Shown: positions 1 through 9,739 of the stretch, piece after piece
Layout of the letters: every line of letters begins with the position of its first letter
Numbering within the stretch: the first letter of the stretch is position 1
Origin: Caproicibacter fermentans
GTDB taxonomy: Bacteria; Bacillota; Clostridia; Oscillospirales; Acutalibacteraceae
NCBI RefSeq assembly: GCF_009746625.1
Contig: NZ_VWXL01000008.1
Coordinates: 1 to 54,173 of the forward strand
Direction: 5' to 3'
Length of the DNA: 54,173 bases
Notes under the pieces: generated by a model
Seen by the model: only the letters and a program-made list of their open reading frames with translations
Databases searched by the model: none
What the model was told of the DNA's origin: nothing
Position numbers and translations under genes: made by a program

Positions 1-127
1 CACTCCCCATCGGGTTTCCCCATCCGGATAAGTTGTGGGATGACAGGTGTAATTTCACCGTCCTTTCCTGATATTTTACCTGCCGCTTGCTAAAGGCGGT
101 TTTTGATATATACCCTTACGGGCGCAC
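1..127 (-). mobile_element. Group II intron, 5' end only (cut by window edge)
   Basis: On the minus strand the helicase reading frame runs through the conserved NSMTELY stretch and then meets GTGCGCCCGTAAGGG, a canonical group II intron 5' end (GUGYG), followed within four codons by an in-frame stop. Homologous helicases continue with TMQRYLQ at this point, so the coding break coincides exactly with the intron start at 127. The intron is in the sense orientation of its host gene, as splicing requires. Only about 127 bases of domain I are visible. The domain I start differs from that of the complete intron in virD4, so this is a different intron. The rest, including any reverse transcriptase, lies outside the window. 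Confidence 0.72.
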
Positions 128-3100
128 ATAAAGCTCGGTCATTGAATTGCTGACTGGCGTCCCGGTGGCGAATACGACGCCCCGGCTGTGCGTGATTTCG
201 TCGAGATACCGGCATTTCAGAAACATGTCGCTGGACTTCTGCGCGTCGGTGGTGGAGAGGCCCGCCACGTTGCGCATTTTCGTGTAGAGAAACAGATTTT
301 TGTAGTTGTGCGCTTCATCCACGAACAGACGGTCCACGCCGAGCTGCTCGAAAGTGACGACATCATCCTTGCGGGAATTGTCGTTAAGACGCTTTAACCG
401 GGCCTCGAGCCCCTTCTTGGTGCGTTCCAACTGCTTGATTGTGAATTGCTCTGCGCCACTGTCTTTGAGTTCCTCCAGCCCGTTTTCAATTTCCCAAATC
501 TGTTCCTGAATCAGCCGTTTCTGCCGTTCCAGCGAGACGGGGATTTTCTCAAACTGCGAGTGGCCCATAATGATTGCGTCGTAATCGCCGGTGGCGATCC
601 GGGCGCATAATTTTTTGCGGTTGCGTTTTTCAAAATCCTTTCGTGTGGTAACGAGAATATTGGCCGAAGGATACAGTCTCAGAAACTCGGAAGCCCACTG
701 CTCCGTCAGATGATTCGGAACGGCAAACAGGGATTTTTGACACAGCCCCAGCCGCTTGCCCTCCATTGCGGCGGCGATCATTTCGTAGGTTTTGCCCGCG
801 CCTACGACGTGCGCCAGCAGAGTGTTCCCGCCGTAAAGCTGGTGCGCCACGGCGTTGAGCTGATGCTCTCGCAGCTTGATTTCAGGGTTCATACCGGGGA
901 ATACAAGATGCCGCCCGTCGTATTCACGTGGGCGGCTGGAATTAAACGTTTCGTTGTATTTTTTCGTCAGGGTCTGACGCCGCTCCGGGTCTTTCCAGAT
1001 CCAGTCGCGGAAAGCGTCCTTGATGGCCTGCTGCTTCTGCTGGGCGAGGGTGGTTTCTTTGGAATTGAGGACGCGGCGCTCTTTGCCGTCCGGGTCTGTC
1101 ACGGTATCGTAGATCCGCGTGTCCCGGAGATTTAAGCTGTCCTCCAGAATTCGGTAGGCGTTGGCGCGGTCGGTGCCATAGGTGACATAAGCCGCCACAT
1201 TGTTGTAGCCGATGCTGTTTTTATTGGATATAGCCCACTCCGCCGTAAACGAGGAATAGTTTACCCGGATGCCATCGCGCACACCGGACGGCGGGTTGAG
1301 CAGTTCTTCCATGAACTGCTGGATGTACCCCTTGTCAATCCACGTCGCGCCGAGACGCACCTCGATTTCCGAGGCGTCGAGGTCTTTCGGCTGGGCGGCT
1401 TCCAGCGCCTCAACGTTGGGGGCGATTTTCTCCGCAAGATCGGGCCGCATTTCCGCGAGGTCTTTCGCCAGCCGCAGCTTACGGCGCACGTTGCCGGAGA
1501 GGTATTCGTCGGCGGTCACAAAGGGGATATTGCCCAGCTTGTAAAAGGCTTTCGGAACACTTGCCGGGTCCTGTTCGCCCAAATCGCGGAAAATCACACC
1601 CCGCAGTTCGTCGATCAGCGCTTCCGGCGTTTTGCCGGTGAGGGAAGCCATGTAATCCATATCCACCCGCGCCTTTTCCGCGATGGAGAGAGCCAACGCT
1701 TCCGACGCCGTGTCCACGGAAGTGACGATTTTCCGCTGCCGGATGGTACGCTTGGTGAACATGTCGGCCTTGCGTTCCAGCTTGCCGTCCTCGTCAATCA
1801 CTTCCAGAGAACAGAGCAGATAGTACGAAGAATCCTCCGCAAACGCGAGACTGTTGCCGCGCGAGTTGATGAGGCCGTATTTCGCGGAAAAGGCGTCGTA
1901 GAGCCGGTTCAGCTCCGCTTGCGCCTGAAAAATTGCCGCATCTGCCGTGTATTCATCCAACTGGAGGTTGATGAGCTTCTGCACACAGTCCCGCAGCTCC
2001 ACCATGCCCATGACGCGGGCCTTGGCTGTTTCGTTCAGCTCCGGCCGCACCATGCGGGAGTTTTCCCGGTAGTACACCTTGCCGTCCACGACGGTATAGG
2101 AATAGTTTTTTACGTCGGGGTCTGCCGGGATGGAATCGTCGATTTCCTCGTTCTCACCGAGATCCGGCAGTTCCGCTTCGGCCATCTGTCCCTGAATATG
2201 GAAAACCGCCTCGTGGAGCTGTTCGGAAAGATCAGTATCGGGAAACGGCTCACAGGTTGTTTCCTTTTTATCGCCGTGCATCTTATCATCCCATTTGATC
2301 GTCCCCAGCACCATTTCGGGATGATCGGCAAAATAGCCGTTGACGGGAATGCCATCCCCGGTCTGACCGAGATGCACCCAATCCGGTTCAATGTCAATGG
2401 GCCGGTCGCGCTTTTGGAGAAAGAGGATGTCGGTGGTGACTTCTGTTCCGGCGTTGGCCTTGAAAGCATTGCTCGGAAGCCGAATGGCCCCCAGCAATTC
2501 CGCGCGCTGCGCGATGTACCGCCGCACCTCCGGCGACTGTTTATCCATCGTGTAGCGGCTGGTCACGAACGCGATCACGCCGCCCGGCCGCACCTGATCG
2601 AGTGTTTTGGCAAAGAAATAATCGTGAATCGGGAAACCGAGTTTGTCGTAAGCCCGGTCGGAAACCTTGTAGCTGCCGAACGGCACGTTGCCAACGGCCA
2701 AATCAAAAAAGTCTTTCCGGTCGGTAGTTTCAAAGCCCGCCACGGTAATGTTGGCGTTGGGATAGAGCTGTTTGGCAACCCGGCCTGTGATGCTGTCCAG
2801 CTCCACGCCGTAGAGCCGGGACGCCGCCATGCTCTCCGGCAGCAGGCCGAAAAAGTTGCCGACGCCGCAGGCCGGTTCCAGAATGTTGCCGGTCTGAAAG
2901 CCCATGTTGCCGACAGCTTCATAAATGGCTCGGATTACCGTGGGGCTGGTGTAATGGGCGTTCAATGTAGAGGCCCGTGCCATTTCGTATTCCTCGGCGG
3001 TCAGTGCGCCGACCAGCTCGGTATATTCCTTTGACCATGCGGCGTTGTCAGGGTCGAACGCCTGCGGGATGCCGCCCCATCCGACATACCGGGAGAGGGT

Positions 3101-5512
3101 TTCCTGTTCTTCCGGCGTTGCCGTGCGGCCCTCGGACTCGATTTGTTTCAGAGTGCGGATAGCGGCGATGTTGTAGCCGTATTTGGTCTTCGCGCCGCCC
3201 TCGCCCAAATGGTCATCGATAATGCGAAAGTTGCGGCGTTCTGATTCAACCTGTTCTTTTGCGGTGACCGTTTTTTCAGGGAGAGCCACACCGCTTTCCG
3301 GGCGTAGCTTGCCGGACGGCTCTATGGCAGGCTCCCGCAGGACCGGTTCATGGGAAAAGCCGTCCTGCTCCTGTTCATACAGAGCGCGGAGAATTGGGGC
3401 AATTTCTTCCCAACGGGCGCTCCGTTTGCTGTTGTATTTGTCGTGAATATCGACCTCGAAGCCCGTGGTGGTGGCGAAGAAATCCGCCGTCTCTCCGGTG
3501 GCCAATTCCATCGTATCGGAAGTCCCAGCATAGGTATCAGAAAGGCGTTGGGCCACGCGGGTATTACCCTCGTTTTCGCGGAAGTATCCCGCAATCTTTT
3601 CCTTGTCCCGCTGTTCCAGCAGGCCGGAAGTCAGGGCCTCGCGCAGATCGGCGTCCGTGTGTTCCAAGTCCGCAGCCAGAAACTCCGTGATGGGACCGTT
3701 CCGGGAATCCTGCCGCAGCAGGCGTTCAAAGTTTTCCCGGCTTTCAGCGCGGAAAATGGGATAGGCAAGCGACGGGTCGCGGAGTTGGACGTCGGAAGTG
3801 CCGATGTCGGTGATTTCAAAGGGCTTATTGTTCAGAAATACCGTATCGCCAATCTTGTAGGGAAGCTGAATAGCAGCGCTGTCGGGAACCGTCCGCTGTA
3901 GCGCCTCCCATTGCTCGTCGGAAAGCGTTATATCCACTTCATGGGAAGCGTCACCGTTTCCGATGGTGATGGTGTCGCCGGTGCGGGTGATCGGCTGGTC
4001 GCTAAGATCGGGCGCTGCCTGTTCTTCCTGCGTGTAAAACCGATTCTCCCGGATGAGCTGGGCGATTCGCCGCTGCACCTTCGGCCATGACAAGTCCGTC
4101 GATGTGCTGCCCACGGTCACGGGAAACGCCGGGAGATCGTCGCCGTACTCGGCGCGCAGGAACGCCGACGTGTCCTTGTCGCGGGCGTGTTTCCGCATAT
4201 ACTCGGCAACGGTGTTTTTGCTTTCGGTGCTGCCGTTCCATTCCTGAAGGGCGGCGTCAATGTCGGCTTGGGCCGTAGTGCTTTTTTCCGGCTTCTGTGG
4301 TGCTGGTACAAAAAAAGCGGAGGGCTTTTCGCTCTCCGTTGCGGCAATTTTCTGTATTTGTTCCTGCTCCGACGGGAAGAAACTTAGCTGTAGATAAGCT
4401 CCGTCAGAATCGTTTCCTCGGCCTGCGCTTTGAGGTCGTTCATGAGGCCCACCCAGCGCATCGGGTCGGAGGCTTTCAGGCTCTCCGTAACGCCCGCCGA
4501 TTTCATCAGCTCCGGCATCATGCGCTCTAACCGCGCCGTCGCCGTCCGCTCGATCTCCAACAGGTGCGGGTACAGCTTCTCCGACAACAGCAGGCTGTTG
4601 TACAGAACCGGACGGTGCTCCTTCAGGTAATTCTTCCGCATCCTCCCGTATTTCCCGATGCTCTCCGTCTGCTCCGTGATCGTCAGGTCCGGAATCAGGT
4701 AATCCCCGTTCTTGGTGTAGGTCAGGTTGTTCTCCATGTGTGGCGCTCCTTTCCGCGAGGTGTTCTCGTTCGTAATTTTTAACGGTGACTTCAATCTGCC
4801 GCAGCACCCTTTGACTTCCTTCGCTGACCGCCGTGCCGAGGGCGGCGACGGTATCCGGCGTGTTGAAATCAAAGATGCTCAGAAAATCCTCATGCTCAAA
4901 GTATTCGTCGGGTTCCAGCCCGCAGCGGGACATGAGGGCGTAGGTCAGACTGACAGAGGCGGCATTTAGGAACTGTGCTCCGATGTTGAATTCATCATAT
5001 TCCTCTAAAAAGCTGCCGTCAACGATGTGGAGAATGTCGTACTGATGGTCCTGCCAATATTCGTTTGCCAACTGTCCGGCGATCTGCTCCAATTGATCGG
5101 CAAGGCCCTTTTCGCCTGAAATTTCATATTCCTGTTCCAGCACTGTCGCAACCGCGTCCTCATGCTCCGGGCGGTACTGCCAAAGGAACGGACGGCGGGA
5201 ATTCTCCCTGCCGCCCGTGTCGGAAATATCAAAGACGTACCGGATTCCCGGCCTGTCGCCGGATGCGTCGATGAGCGCGATCCCCTTGCTGCCGTGCCGA
5301 ACGTACCGGCGCATTTTATCGTTCCAGACCTCATATCCGGCACAGGCCGTCGCGTCGGGGCGCTGGGCGAAAATCATGAGCTGTTCTTGATATGGGTACT
5401 TGTAGAGCCGCGCGGCGGTTTTCAGAAAATCCATCCAGCTTTCATGACTGGCGGTAATCTGCGTCGCCGTTTTCTCCGCGATCTGCTCGCAGGCTTGTAG
5501 TTTTGTCGGCAT
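128..5512 (-). CDS. DNA methylase/SNF2 helicase of the ICE, 5' exon
   Basis: This is the giant protein of Tn1549-like ICEs, thought to process or protect element DNA during transfer. The 1795-codon exon holds an N-terminal LtrC/ArdC-like region, an adenine-methyltransferase module with EPACGVG near residue 877 (SAM motif) and GNVPFG near 940 (NPPF-like motif), then a superfamily 2 helicase with Walker A VGAGKT at 1570-1575, DEAH at 1732-1735 and TGTPVSNS near 1783. Homologues run several hundred residues further with the second RecA lobe. Here that part is displaced by a group II intron whose 5' end follows Tyr1795. Without splicing, translation adds three intron-encoded residues and stops. 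Residues of roughly 260-380 are Gly/Pro/Asp/Arg-rich and overlap the nested tnpV-like gene in another frame. The family assignment is strong; the biochemical role is inferred. Confidence 0.88.
4384..4737 (-). CDS. tnpV: TnpV-family transposon protein, nested out of frame inside the helicase gene
   Basis: A 117-residue protein is encoded on the same strand as the methylase/helicase gene but in a different frame, wholly inside it. It matches the TnpV family of Clostridia mobile elements: IGKYGRMRKNYLKEH near residue 30, a hydrophobic YNSLLLSEKL segment, an acidic/basic helix, and WVGLMNDLKAQAEETI near the C-terminus. The start is chosen because AAAGGAG stands 9 bases upstream of the ATG and the conserved family start follows it; the open frame continues further upstream without family resemblance. 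Residue composition is protein-like in this frame, while the helicase frame over the same bases is low-complexity. Function is not established for the family. Confidence 0.75.
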   Translation of the reverse strand: MENNLTYTKNGDYLIPDLTITEQTESIGKYGRMRKNYLKEHRPVLYNSLLLSEKLYPHLLEIERTATARLERMMPELMKSAGVTESLKASDPMRWVGLMNDLKAQAEETILTELIYS

Positions 5513-5590
5513 ATATTTACAACTCCTTCCTGTTACTCAAATGAGTTTTATAATAAAACGCAACATAAACTAGTTTTTCAATATGCTAAA

Positions 5591-5626
5591 ATGGCCGTTA
5601 CAAAACGGAAGTTTTGTAACGGCCAT
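5591..5626 (-). terminator. Strong hairpin after the anti-sigma gene
   Basis: A perfect 16-bp inverted repeat encloses a four-base loop. It lies between the end of the anti-sigma factor gene and the promoter region of the helicase gene. Read on the minus strand it is followed by TTTTAGC, a short U-tract, so it can end the sigma/anti-sigma transcript. Confidence 0.75.
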
Positions 5627-5676
5627 CATCTTTGGTATCGCACTGTTTCTCTGAATTAAAACTTTTTGGGAAACGC

Positions 5677-6288
5677 TTAATTGTTGATTTTTTGCCCATC
5701 AACAAAGATATTGATTGACTTATATTTAATTTTTTGATAACTTAGTGTTTTTTCAAGAGATTTTAATAAAGCCGTGCGATTGCTCTTGGTAAGACAATCC
5801 GTAAATTCGTTCGACAATGTCACATTTAAGGTAAAAACATCCCCAACAACATACGTGGCGGTACTGCTATTCCCTGATTGTTCATACCCATTCGAATCAA
5901 TTTTATAATCAACCATACTCACACTATCAGGAATGTTATTCAACTTTTTCCATTCTTGAAAGATATTCTGTGGAGTGTAATCTAACTTCACCGATTCTTT
6001 TTTTATCTCAGTTGTGCCATTTTCAAGATAGTATATATCAACATAGTCATTGAGAATGGCGTTTGTGGTCTTTTCCTGATGTGCCTCTTTGCTTGATATT
6101 AAAGTAGGAAGAAATTTTGGTATGATTACAGAAGCACATAAAACAAGCGCAATGCATGCGGCAATTCCAGTGAAACGTTTCCAATTGAAGCTGACCACAT
6201 TTTTTTTGAGGGTGACAGCTTCATCGGCCTCTTGTATGAAGTTATCATCGATACTATTGATGGCATTATACAGATTTTTCCCTGTCAT
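5677..6288 (-). CDS. Probable membrane anti-sigma factor
   Basis: The 203-residue protein has a cytoplasmic N-terminus, one transmembrane helix at about residues 40-60 (FTGIAACIALVLCASVIIP), and an extracytoplasmic part of about 140 residues. The last 60 residues (LNVTLSNEFTDCL... FVDGQKI) resemble the GerMN-type fold of other Clostridia anti-sigma proteins. It overlaps the upstream ECF sigma gene by four bases (ATGA), the usual arrangement for a sigma factor and its membrane inhibitor, so it is inferred to bind and restrain that sigma factor until an envelope signal arrives. The pair is AT-rich compared with surrounding ICE genes, suggesting separate acquisition. No anti-sigma motif was matched by search; the call rests on topology and context. 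Confidence 0.7.
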   Translation of the reverse strand: MTGKNLYNAINSIDDNFIQEADEAVTLKKNVVSFNWKRFTGIAACIALVLCASVIIPKFLPTLISSKEAHQEKTTNAILNDYVDIYYLENGTTEIKKESVKLDYTPQNIFQEWKKLNNIPDSVSMVDYKIDSNGYEQSGNSSTATYVVGDVFTLNVTLSNEFTDCLTKSNRTALLKSLEKTLSYQKIKYKSINIFVDGQKINN

Positions 6289-6842
6289 GCCATAAAGCCT
6301 CCTTTCTGTAAATAGACTTTCAATTTGTTTCTTGTCCTAAAGAGAGAGGATTTAACTTTACTTTCACTGATTTCAAAACGGACTGCAATTTCTTTAATGG
6401 AATCTGTGAACCAATATCGCCTAACAAATATAATTCGTGATTCGCGATCAATAGTATGGAGAAAACAGTTCACTGACCTTCCAAGATCATCGGCATCATA
6501 TTGCCCTTCCACACCCTTTAATCCGACAATACATTCTTCCAGTTCAGAAAAGGCGATTTCTAATTCAGTGTTCCTTTTTTGAGCTGAATAATATTCGTAT
6601 CGTTGCAAGGCAAGATTGCGAACGATCTTCCCAAGATAGGATTTTAACATACTAGGTTTTTGGGGAGGAATAGCATTCCATACCCTCAAATATGCGTCGC
6701 TTTCACATTCCTCGGCATCCTCCTTGCTTTTTAGGATGTTGTTAGCAATACAAAAGCAGAAATTTCCATATTTTATCTTAGTCTTGTCAATTGCTTCTTC
6801 GGAACGCTCAAAATACAACTGAATAATTTGGGAATCATCCAT
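6285..6842 (-). CDS. RNA polymerase sigma-70 family factor, ECF type
   Basis: The 185-residue protein has region 2 in its first half (AEECESDAYLRVWNAIPP, then SYLGKIVRNLALQRYE) and region 4 near the C-terminus (FTDSIKEIAVRFEISESKVKS, a helix-turn-helix). It directs RNA polymerase to a small regulon. The next gene, overlapping by four bases, is its probable membrane anti-sigma factor. An ECF-like promoter lies upstream of its own start, suggesting autoregulation. No obvious structural target gene lies beside it within the ICE: to the left is the helicase gene, to the right TTRAP. It may therefore act on genes elsewhere or on the ICE operon. Base composition is lower in GC than its neighbours. 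Confidence 0.88.
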   Translation of the reverse strand: MDDSQIIQLYFERSEEAIDKTKIKYGNFCFCIANNILKSKEDAEECESDAYLRVWNAIPPQKPSMLKSYLGKIVRNLALQRYEYYSAQKRNTELEIAFSELEECIVGLKGVEGQYDADDLGRSVNCFLHTIDRESRIIFVRRYWFTDSIKEIAVRFEISESKVKSSLFRTRNKLKVYLQKGGFMA

Positions 6843-6880
6843 GCTTTTCCCCCTCTCTTATTTAATGAAAGCTTTCACTT

Positions 6881-6912
6881 ATTATAGATCGGAAAAGAAT
6901 AAATTGGTTGCA
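6881..6912 (-). promoter_or_regulatory. Candidate ECF-type promoter of the sigma/anti-sigma pair
   Basis: On the minus strand TGCAACC (6906-6912) is followed after 14 bases by CGATC (6887-6891). This resembles the AAC -35 and CGT-like -10 boxes of ECF promoters, and it lies just upstream of the sigma gene. A TATAAT hexamer (6881-6886) overlaps the same region, so a housekeeping promoter is also possible, though no good -35 box is spaced for it. Confidence 0.4.
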
Positions 6913-6955
6913 ATGTTTTGAGAAAAATCATGTAAAAAATTGATAATCGTGTTCT

Positions 6956-7174
6956 TCATTCAGCATCCACGTCAAAATCCGGGAGCAGATCAAGCTCGGC
7001 GTACTCGGCGTCGCTCATGCCCCGGAGCTTTCCCAGCGCGGAATCCGTCAGGGACAGAAGCTCTGTTTCCTCCGCGCCGAGATAGTCGCGCATCTTTGTC
7101 AGCTCCGCAATCAGTCCCTCCCGCGTCCCGGTATTGTAAATGCACATCAGGTTGATTTCATCGTTAGTAAACAT
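6956..7174 (-). CDS. Transposon-transfer assisting protein (TTRAP) family
   Basis: A 72-residue acidic protein starting MFTNDEINLMCIYNTGTREG, with a C-terminal LTDSALGKLRGMSDAEYAELDL segment, matches the TTRAP family found in conjugative transposons of Clostridia. The start is chosen because GGAG stands 8 bases before this ATG and the family begins here; the open frame extends upstream only as a shadow of the preceding gene. Its SD lies across the stop of the YodL/DUF4316 fragment, so the two are translated from one transcript. The name implies help in transfer; no mechanism is known from sequence. Confidence 0.75.
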   Translation of the reverse strand: MFTNDEINLMCIYNTGTREGLIAELTKMRDYLGAEETELLSLTDSALGKLRGMSDAEYAELDLLPDFDVDAE

Positions 7175-7175
7175 A

Positions 7176-7662
7176 TCACCGCTCCATTTCCGCGCCTCTG
7201 TCGGGCGCTGTTTTTTTGTGTTCCCGGCTGACCGGCTGATTTCTGAGCCGTTCCACGACGGAATTTTTCTTTTCGTCGTCTTCCCGCCGAGACGCCTCGG
7301 CAAGCTCCAGAAGGGAGATCGGCTGACCGGTTTTGGACTGCTGTTCCAGCTCCGCGACGGTGGGATTTTTTCCGTTGTCGATGACGCCGTCGATCATGTC
7401 GTAATCGTCCTCCATCGACATTTCCGCGCTTTTCAGGTAGTTTTCCGGCTTCAGAAAGGCCGGAATCTCCTGAAAACCGAAGCTGTCCACATAGTGACAG
7501 GATACAACGCCGTTCTGCTTTAGGGCAATGATGTCGCTGACGGACAGGCTCGGCTTGTGATAATCGGCGGGATGATCGTTGTTAAACCTGTCCCACAAAA
7601 CGGCCAGTCTTTCCTCTGTATTGCCCTTATCGGTAAGCGGGGCGGTATAGGTAAGATCATAA
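7176..7662 (-). pseudogene. YodL/DUF4316 C-terminal part of the antirestriction protein, separated by a frameshift
   Basis: This frame encodes YDLTYTAPL onwards, including SLSVSDIIALKQNGVVSCHY and YVDSFGF (YodL-like) and an acidic/basic DUF4316-like tail ending in GAEMER. In related ICEs these domains are fused to the C-terminus of the ArdC-type protein. Here the upstream frame reaches GISVDHGN and then stops, while the next frame continues YDLTYT. Removing one T from the TTT at 7661-7663 restores a single open frame. The fragment has no SD of its own, so as written it would be made poorly or not at all. The shift may be a true mutation or a homopolymer sequencing error. Confidence 0.75.
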
Positions 7663-9630
7663 ATTGCCGTGATCCACGGAAATGCCTTTGGATTCCAGCC
7701 AACTGAGCGGCTCAAACCGGATATCCCGCAGCTCGTCGCCGTCCTTGACCTGATAGATGGCGAAAGCGTCCTGAGAGGTTTTCAAAAAAGCGGCTTCCCG
7801 CTGCTCCTGATGCTTCATCCGGTCCTCTATAGCGGATGAAAACTCCCGGCTTTCTTCCCATTCCTCGCGACTGACGGCGAACAGGCCGCTGTGGGCCTGA
7901 ATCTCATCCGGGTCGAACGCCATGCTTGCGCCGCCGTTCTCAATCATGTAAACGGTGAGATCCTGCTCGAAAAGCTCCAACGCCCGGTCTTTGGAGAGGG
8001 ACAGCAGATCGCCGTCCAGATACCCGCAGGCTTTCAGATTTGCCACGGTCAGTTCTGAATCCGGCCTGGGATATTCGTCGAGTGCCAGTTCCGGCGCATC
8101 CGGCAGCATACTGGCTTCTTTCGAGGATGTGGGGGCATCTTGTGGCTCCGGCGTGACAATCTGATGATCCCCCATGCTTAGATTATTTTTACGGATATAT
8201 TCCTGTATGTCCTGTTCACGCACGGCGGCAATCTTGTTTAGAATGTCAAGCGGCACCTTTTCTGAGGTTGCGGGGGTCAGGTGTTCAAGGGCAATCGCCT
8301 GTTCGTAAGCGGTTGGAATGGAACTGACACCCTCATCGGCAAATCCATTTGCCGTTTCCCGCAGGCTCTCCTTATCGTAAAGGGTATAGCCGTATCCGTC
8401 CTCATTTTCCTTCAAATAAAGATAGGCGGCGTTGTCCAGCAGATACACCGCCTCGGTTTCCCTCGGAGAATAGATTTTTTCGATTTCATCCAGCCGCCGC
8501 AGAAGCTCATCCGGGAACGCCGTGTCCTCACCCTTGGCGGCACTGAAAATGGCCGCACGGGTGTCTTTTCCGTAACCGCTTTTCAAATCTTCCACGGTGG
8601 CCGGGACTTCTTCCTCCATAGAGTTGAGAGGAAACGGCGGTTCCATGACGGAAGTTGTGTACTGATACACGTCCCCGGCGAACTGTTCCAGAACGCTGTC
8701 ATACTCTTTCAGGACCTCGCGGAAATTTTGGTCGATGTCGGAAATAAGGCCGGAGGCGGTTTTATTGATGGTTTCAAGAGAAGCCCGCAGCTCCGGCAAT
8801 TCCTTATCCTTGCTCCAAGAGGCGATATAGCCGAAGCTGTTCTCGCCGGTCTGAATGCCGTAATATTGGCAGACGGCATAGGAAACGCTCTCGGCCTCCA
8901 CTTCCTCGCTGTGCCGATCCTTCGGTTTGGGCGGTTCGGCGGTTTCATCACTTTTGGCGGCGGCAAGCCGGGCCTGTTCATAGTTATGCAGCGTGGCGTG
9001 AGTGATTTCGTGGACGGCGGCGGAGACGGTCTGCACTTCGCTCATGCCGGACCGGATGGCGATACGCTGGTCTTTTTCGCTGAAATAGCCGTCCGTATTC
9101 GGCTCCATCGCTTCAAAAGCAAGCGGAACGGGGGACGAACGCCGCAGCGCCTCCATGAAAATCTCATATTGCTTCACATTTCCCATGAGATCGTTTGCCA
9201 ATGTCGGCAGAGGCTTCCCCTCGGTCTGCGAAACGTCAAAGACCGACACCACCTTGTACATGGGAATTTTGATTTCCTTTTCCTCCATGATGATCTTGCC
9301 GTCCGCGTCCAGCATGGGAACCTTGGTATCGGGGTCGAGCTTTTCTTCCTCGATTTTCTTTTTGAACGGCGTGGGAGCGATAATTTTGATCTCTTTTTCG
9401 CCCCGCATGACATTCCGACTGAACTGATCGCGCCATTTGTTGAACCCGGCCACGAGGGTGGCGTCCGGTTTCTGCATGTAGATGAGCATGGTGTTGTTGA
9501 CGGAATAGCGGTGAAACCGGGACATGGTACGGAGGTACTGCGCGTACCGGTCGCTCTGGAACAGGCTTTGGATGCCCTGTTCGATGCTGTCGGTGATCTC
9601 TTTCAGCCGTTCTTTATTCTTTTCGGCCAT
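7657..9630 (-). CDS. ArdC-like antirestriction/zincin protein (frameshifted before its C-terminal domains)
   Basis: The 657-residue product starts MAEKNKERLKEITDSIEQG and contains the ArdC N-terminal ssDNA-binding type region (FHRYSVNNTMLIYMQKPDA, then GFNKWRDQF). A metallopeptidase-like HEITH motif lies near residue 206 within SAAVHEITHATLH. ArdC proteins of plasmids and ICEs shield incoming DNA from restriction. The ATG is chosen because AAAGGAG stands 8 bases upstream; the open frame continues further but without a better signal. A terminator-like hairpin lies in the leader. The frame ends at GISVDHGNL instead of continuing into YodL/DUF4316, because of a single-base shift. Confidence 0.82.
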   Translation of the reverse strand: MAEKNKERLKEITDSIEQGIQSLFQSDRYAQYLRTMSRFHRYSVNNTMLIYMQKPDATLVAGFNKWRDQFSRNVMRGEKEIKIIAPTPFKKKIEEEKLDPDTKVPMLDADGKIIMEEKEIKIPMYKVVSVFDVSQTEGKPLPTLANDLMGNVKQYEIFMEALRRSSPVPLAFEAMEPNTDGYFSEKDQRIAIRSGMSEVQTVSAAVHEITHATLHNYEQARLAAAKSDETAEPPKPKDRHSEEVEAESVSYAVCQYYGIQTGENSFGYIASWSKDKELPELRASLETINKTASGLISDIDQNFREVLKEYDSVLEQFAGDVYQYTTSVMEPPFPLNSMEEEVPATVEDLKSGYGKDTRAAIFSAAKGEDTAFPDELLRRLDEIEKIYSPRETEAVYLLDNAAYLYLKENEDGYGYTLYDKESLRETANGFADEGVSSIPTAYEQAIALEHLTPATSEKVPLDILNKIAAVREQDIQEYIRKNNLSMGDHQIVTPEPQDAPTSSKEASMLPDAPELALDEYPRPDSELTVANLKACGYLDGDLLSLSKDRALELFEQDLTVYMIENGGASMAFDPDEIQAHSGLFAVSREEWEESREFSSAIEDRMKHQEQREAAFLKTSQDAFAIYQVKDGDELRDIRFEPLSWLESKGISVDHGNL

Positions 9631-9665
9631 AGTGTGCTCCTTTCTCAATTCATAGAATCGAAAAA

Positions 9666-9711
9666 AGCGCGCCCCCGCACAGGCCGGGGGAATCCTATGC
9701 AGGAGCGCGCT
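9666..9711 (-). promoter_or_regulatory. Terminator-like hairpin in the leader of the ardC-like gene
   Basis: On the minus strand a GC-rich hairpin (outer arms AGCGCGC/GCGCGCT, inner CCCCC/GGGGG) is followed immediately by TTTTTT, about 35 bases before the start codon. This is the form of an intrinsic terminator placed inside a leader. It may stop upstream transcription or act as an attenuator. Similar hairpins precede topB and parA. Confidence 0.55.
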
Positions 9712-9739
9712 CATTATTCATTTTCGGAGCGTATGCTCC

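Noticed and set aside
1919-3034. Long plus-strand open frame opposite the methylase/helicase gene
   Set aside because: It is an antisense shadow of a GC-rich gene; no SD, no recognisable motif, while the minus frame has clear methylase and helicase motifs.
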